Assembly (NCBI RefSeq): GCF_004362825.1
Contig: NZ_SNXZ01000002.1
Coordinates: 1,049,365 to 1,113,364 of the forward strand
Direction: 5' to 3'
DNA length: 64,000 bases
DNA from: Labedaea rhizosphaerae
GTDB lineage: Bacteria; Actinomycetota; Actinomycetes; Mycobacteriales; Pseudonocardiaceae
A program made the translations under genes and the position numbers. This document shows, one piece after another, positions 60,596 through 64,000 of this stretch (the first letter of the stretch is position 1; each line of letters starts with the position of its first letter). Below the pieces are notes generated by a model that did no database searches, was not told where the DNA came from, and was given only the letters and a program-made list of their open reading frames with translations.

Positions 60596-62673
60596 GACTG
60601 ACCCCGATCCAAAGCCTCGAAAAGCCATCGCACCTGCATCATCAGGAAGTTCTCCGCGGTCTGCTCGTCCTGCGGCGTCATGTGCGTGACCGCCACGAGC
60701 GGCACCAGCGCGTGCGGCTTGCCGGCCGCGGTCAACGCCGCGGAGAGCCGCAACCCGTGCGCCACAACGACGTTGTCGTCGGCCAGACCGTGGATGATCA
60801 TGAGCCGGGCGCGCAGGTTGTCCGCGTCGTCCATCAGCGAGTTGCGCTTGTACACCTCCGGCTCCTCGTCCGGGTGGCCGAGGTAGCGCTCGGTGTAGTG
60901 CGTGTCGTACAGCGTCCAGTCGGTCACCGGCGCGCCCGCGATCGCGGCGTGGAAGACGTCCGGGCGGCGCATCGCCGCGAGCGCCGACAGGTAACCGCCG
61001 TAGGACCAGCCGCGGATCGCGACCCGGTCCATGTCCAAGTCGGGGTGCGAATCGGCCAGCGCCTGCAACGCGTCGATCTGGTCCTTCAACGTCACCGACG
61101 CGAAGTTGTGGTGGATCTCGCGGTCCCAGGCCGGCCCGCGCCCCGGCGTGCCGCGGCCGTCGGTGATCACGACCGCGAAGCCCTGGTCGGCAAACCACTG
61201 CGACGTCAGGTAAGCGTTGCGCGACGCGAGCACCATCTGCGCGTGCGGCCCGCCGTACGGGCTCACCAGCACCGGCAGCTTCCCGCTGCCCGGCTGGTGA
61301 CCGGTCGGGTAGAGCACGGCCGTGCGCAGTGCCCGCTCCCCGACCGTGGCGAACCGGACGTTCGGCGTCAGCGGCGGCTGCACCGGCTCGGATCTGATGG
61401 TGCCGACGTCCGCGCCGTCGCGCAGCACCCGCACCCGCGGGCCGGAGTAGTCGAGCGACCACGACGACAGCACCGTCACGTTCCCACCACGCGCGCCGCC
61501 GTGCACACCGTCCGCAGTGGACACCTGCACCGCGCCACCCGTGTCGCCGGTGAACACGTGGATCTGCCGCGGGTCGTCCAGCGATGCCGTGAACAGCACG
61601 TCCTCGCCGACGTCAAGCACCGACCGCACCTGCGTGGTGTCGCCGGTGACCGCCTTGTCCCCGATCACCAGCCGGTACGCGCCGTCCAGCGCCTGCACGG
61701 TGACCAGCTGACCGTCGGCGGTCCACGCGGGCACCCCGGGCACGATGTCGACCCAGGTGTCGTCGGTCTGCTCGAACACGAGCTCGGTCGCCCCGGTCGC
61801 CGGGTCGATCGACCGGACCTGGATCGTGCGCTGGTCGCGCGACTGCACGGCGATCAGCGGCGGCCCGCCCGCCGACCAGTGCGCGGTGACCAGGTAGGGC
61901 AGCGCCTCGTTGTCCCAGTCCACGTCGACCCGGTTGCCGTCGAGGTCGACCACGCCCACCGTCGTCACGACGTTGGGGGTGCCTGCGGCCGGGTAGGCGA
62001 CCTTGGTGGGTTCGGTGCCCGGGTTGGCCGGGTCGGCGATGTACCAGCGCTGCACCGGCGTGCGGTCGGTGAACGAGACCAGCAGCCGGGTGCCGTCCGG
62101 CGACCACCAGTAGCCGCGCGATCGGTCCATCTCCTCGGCGGCGATGAACTCCGCGACGCCGCAGGCGTGCTCCTCGGTCTCCGGCTCGGCCAGCGCGCGG
62201 TCGCCGCTGCCGTCGACGGCGATGACGCGCATGGCGTTGGCCGACACGTAAGCGACGTGCTGCCCGGTCGGGTCCGGTCGCGGGTCGACGACCGGGGTCG
62301 CGGTCTCAAGCGCACGGACCTGGCCGTCCACGGCGACGAACACCTTGCCGGACAAGGCGAACGCGACGACGCGGGCATCAGCGTCGGTGGCGAGGCCGAC
62401 GACCCCGGCGGCCTGCTCGCGGGCGCGTTCGCGGCGGGCCCGCTCCTCGGGCGAGAGCTCCTCGTCGCCGCCGAGCAGGGCCGCGGGGTCCGCCAGCACG
62501 GACTCCTGCCCCGTGGCCACGTCGAGCTGCCAGAGCTGGTGGCTGCGGTCCTCGCCGGAGGCCGAGCGCAGGAACAGCACGCGGGCGCCGTCCGGGGAGA
62601 CGGCGAACTGCCGCGGGGAGCCGAGGGTGAACCGCTGGGTGCGCGCCTGCATGCGCAAGAAGGAGTCACTCAC
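60592..62673 (-). CDS. S9-family prolyl oligopeptidase / dipeptidyl peptidase IV-like
   Basis: 693 residues from GTG 62673. N-terminal beta-propeller, with EFIAAEEMDRSRGYWWSPDG (the double-Glu motif that grips the peptide N-terminus in DPP IV). The C-terminal alpha/beta hydrolase has the nucleophile in RGWSYGGYLSAL near 545, Asp in HGLADDNV and His in VAVTHM. No signal peptide, so cytoplasmic action on peptides is expected. It shares an operon with the LLM gene. Confidence 0.92.
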   Translation of the reverse strand: MSDSFLRMQARTQRFTLGSPRQFAVSPDGARVLFLRSASGEDRSHQLWQLDVATGQESVLADPAALLGGDEELSPEERARRERAREQAAGVVGLATDADARVVAFALSGKVFVAVDGQVRALETATPVVDPRPDPTGQHVAYVSANAMRVIAVDGSGDRALAEPETEEHACGVAEFIAAEEMDRSRGYWWSPDGTRLLVSFTDRTPVQRWYIADPANPGTEPTKVAYPAAGTPNVVTTVGVVDLDGNRVDVDWDNEALPYLVTAHWSAGGPPLIAVQSRDQRTIQVRSIDPATGATELVFEQTDDTWVDIVPGVPAWTADGQLVTVQALDGAYRLVIGDKAVTGDTTQVRSVLDVGEDVLFTASLDDPRQIHVFTGDTGGAVQVSTADGVHGGARGGNVTVLSSWSLDYSGPRVRVLRDGADVGTIRSEPVQPPLTPNVRFATVGERALRTAVLYPTGHQPGSGKLPVLVSPYGGPHAQMVLASRNAYLTSQWFADQGFAVVITDGRGTPGRGPAWDREIHHNFASVTLKDQIDALQALADSHPDLDMDRVAIRGWSYGGYLSALAAMRRPDVFHAAIAGAPVTDWTLYDTHYTERYLGHPDEEPEVYKRNSLMDDADNLRARLMIIHGLADDNVVVAHGLRLSAALTAAGKPHALVPLVAVTHMTPQDEQTAENFLMMQVRWLFEALDRGQS

Positions 62674-62917
62674 GCCACGACCCTAACCAGCCGGTCCCCG
62701 ATCGGGCGATGGCGCGCGGGCGCGACTTGCTCACGTCCCGTCCGGGCTTGGACTTGACCACGTACCAACCGCCGCCGGTTTGTCCCGTGCGCAAAATAAT
62801 CGGACATCTTTATAGTTCATAACCAATAATAATTCTGAGGACGGCTCACACCGCTTTCTTGGCCGCGCCATCGCCTTCTCTCAGCCGGATCACATGAAGC
62901 GGGCCTTGAGTGGAGGC
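62674..62917. promoter_or_regulatory. Divergent promoter region between the S9 peptidase and the protease
   Basis: 244 bases, the most AT-rich intergenic stretch of the window around 62791-62836. A TATAGT element at 62811-62816 could be a -10 box for the protease gene; no convincing -35 partner is seen. No gene is supported here. Confidence 0.35.
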
Positions 62918-63865
62918 ATGACCGAGAACATGCAGCAGCAGAATCCCCATGGGCAGCCCAACCCGCTCTTCACCCACCAGCCGCCGCCTCAACAGATGTG
63001 GCCGCAAGCACCGCGGCAGCCAACCCGCCAGCCCGGCAAGGGCCGGCGCGGCGCCGTCGCGATCGTCGCCGGCGCCGTGCTCGCCGCGGGGGCGCTGGGC
63101 GGGGCGGCGGGCGCGTACTTCGGGCACGACACGACCGCGGGCGTGGCCACCGTGAGCACCCCGCTGGCGACGCCGACGGGCGACACGGCGACGACCGACG
63201 TCAGCGCCGTCGTCGCCAAGGTGAAGAACAGCGTGGTCGAGGTGACCGTGACGTTGCCGAACGGCGAGGAGATCGGGTCCGGCGTGGTCCTGTCCGCCGA
63301 CGGCCGCATCCTGACCAACAACCACGTCATCGCCGACGCGGGCAACGGGAAGATCACCGTCACCTTCGCCGATGGGCGCACCGCGAACGCCACCGTCGTC
63401 GGGTCCGACACGACCAGCGACCTCGCCGTCATCAAGGCCGAGGGTGTCAGCGGGCTGACCCCGGCCACGCTCGGCGACTCGAGCACGGTGAAGGTCGGCC
63501 AGGAGGTCATCGCGATCGGCTCGCCCGGCGGGCTGCAGAACACCGTGACCACCGGCATCGTCAGCGCGCTGAACCGCGAGGTGAACATCGAGGGCGAGCA
63601 GCAGCAGCGCAACCAGCAGCAGTTCCCGTTCACCGGCAACGACAACTCGGGCTCGTCCGGCGTGTCCTACAAGGCCATCCAGACCGACGCCTCGATCAAC
63701 CAGGGCAACTCCGGCGGTCCGCTGTTCGACCTGAACGGCGCCGTGATCGGCATCAACTCGGCGATGTACTCGCCGGTGACCGGCCAGAACGGTTCCGCGG
63801 GCAGCGTCGGGATCGGCTTCTCGATCCCGATCAACACCGCGAAGTCCGTGATCGCGAAGTTCTAG
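62918..63865 (+). CDS. Membrane-anchored trypsin-like serine protease (DegP/HtrA-type core, no PDZ)
   Basis: 315 residues from ATG 62918; ATG 62894 is the alternative. A Gln/Pro-rich cytosolic tail (about 1-45) precedes one membrane helix (about 46-68). The protease domain follows with His in RILTNNHVIADAG, Asp in TTSDLAVIKAEG and Ser in NQGNSGGPLFDLNG. It ends INTAKSVIAKF with no PDZ domain, unlike most HtrA proteins. Substrates are unknown; envelope quality control is the usual role. Its last 4 bases overlap a convergent gene. Confidence 0.88.
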   Translation: MTENMQQQNPHGQPNPLFTHQPPPQQMWPQAPRQPTRQPGKGRRGAVAIVAGAVLAAGALGGAAGAYFGHDTTAGVATVSTPLATPTGDTATTDVSAVVAKVKNSVVEVTVTLPNGEEIGSGVVLSADGRILTNNHVIADAGNGKITVTFADGRTANATVVGSDTTSDLAVIKAEGVSGLTPATLGDSSTVKVGQEVIAIGSPGGLQNTVTTGIVSALNREVNIEGEQQQRNQQQFPFTGNDNSGSSGVSYKAIQTDASINQGNSGGPLFDLNGAVIGINSAMYSPVTGQNGSAGSVGIGFSIPINTAKSVIAKF

Positions 63866-64000
63866 TCGTGCAGCACGGTCAACGCGCTCAGCGCGGTGAG
63901 CAGTGCCCACCCGGCCGCGACGCCGACGACCTTCTTGCGGGTGTCGGCGTCGGGCGCGTGCCCGCCGAGCACGACCGCGTCGCCGACGTCGGAGAGCACC
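63862..64000 (-). CDS. C-terminal end of an unidentified, probably membrane protein
   Basis: The last 45 codons are visible, ending with TAG at 63862-63864. They read DVGDAVVLGGHAPDADT, then KKVVGVAAGWALLTALSALT and a short polar end, suggesting a soluble stretch followed by one terminal membrane helix. The rest lies beyond the window, so no family can be given. Confidence 0.55.
   Translation of the reverse strand, partial: VLSDVGDAVVLGGHAPDADTRKKVVGVAAGWALLTALSALTVLHD

Noticed and set aside
1-64000. Secondary-metabolite gene cluster suggested by the P450, MpaB, MFS and CoA-ligase genes
   Set aside because: No polyketide, peptide or terpene synthase is present, and these genes belong to separate, unrelated operons.

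Overview
The window is high-GC DNA (roughly 70% by eye) with many GTG starts and head-to-tail genes overlapping by 4 bases. Two DUF3558-like lipoproteins, a DUF5313 protein, a DinB-fold protein of the mycothiol-linked kind, WXG100-type secretion genes, F420/FMN luciferase-like oxidoreductases and a DUF222-HNH gene point to an actinomycete, most likely order Pseudonocardiales (Lentzea, Saccharothrix or Amycolatopsis-like). The genus is inference. The content is chromosomal and catabolic. I saw no phage structural gene, transposase, CRISPR array, rRNA or tRNA.

Layout. 1-8.1 kb is a sugar locus: a secreted GH2 glycosidase, a DeoR regulator split by a frameshift, and a YtfQRT-YjfF-like ABC importer. 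7.1-8.8 kb is a divergent pair of a TIM-barrel-like protein and a TetR regulator around a perfect 22-bp palindrome. 8.9-10.7 kb is an unrecognised 617-residue protein with a possible nuclease-like core. 10.7-13.9 kb is an MFS / zinc-ribbon / MpaB-type oxygenase operon divergent from a TetR gene.

13.8-24.9 kb is the most striking part. Tryptophan 2,3-dioxygenase and kynureninase under a PaaX-type regulator diverge from an eight-gene operon holding an anthraniloyl-CoA monooxygenase/reductase-like fusion, an aryl-CoA ligase, a RidA protein and beta-oxidation-type enzymes. Together they suggest tryptophan to kynurenine to anthranilate to anthraniloyl-CoA, then dearomatisation and beta-oxidation. 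No kynurenine formamidase is recognisable; a creatininase-family hydrolase in the operon is a candidate. A 22-bp tandem repeat array interrupts this operon.

24.8-27.6 kb holds a SMI1/KNR4 protein and a PAS-GGDEF-EAL protein whose cyclase and phosphodiesterase motifs are both degenerate. 27.8-34.5 kb is a seven-gene purine operon: OHCU decarboxylase, HIU hydrolase, urate oxidase, three xanthine dehydrogenase subunits and an 8-oxoguanine-deaminase-like amidohydrolase. It carries reactions from guanine-type bases and xanthine to S-allantoin. 34.7-35.8 kb has two lipoproteins. 35.8-42.6 kb has fadB-fadA, a double TetR fusion, a P450 and a DUF5313 protein.

42.6-47.3 kb looks accessory: long degenerate repeats around a DUF222-HNH gene, then a WXG100-like secreted protein, its small partner and a DUF3558-like lipoprotein. 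47.3-56.3 kb is an acyl-CoA carboxylase operon with AtuA, two acyl-CoA dehydrogenases and a TetR regulator, suggesting acyclic-terpene or branched acyl-CoA catabolism; a TetR-type palindrome lies at its head. 56.3-64 kb holds a membrane protein, an acyl-CoA ligase, an F420-dependent-reductase-like protein, a small exported protein, an LLM oxidoreductase with an S9 peptidase, a membrane-anchored trypsin-like protease without PDZ, and the end of an unidentified gene.
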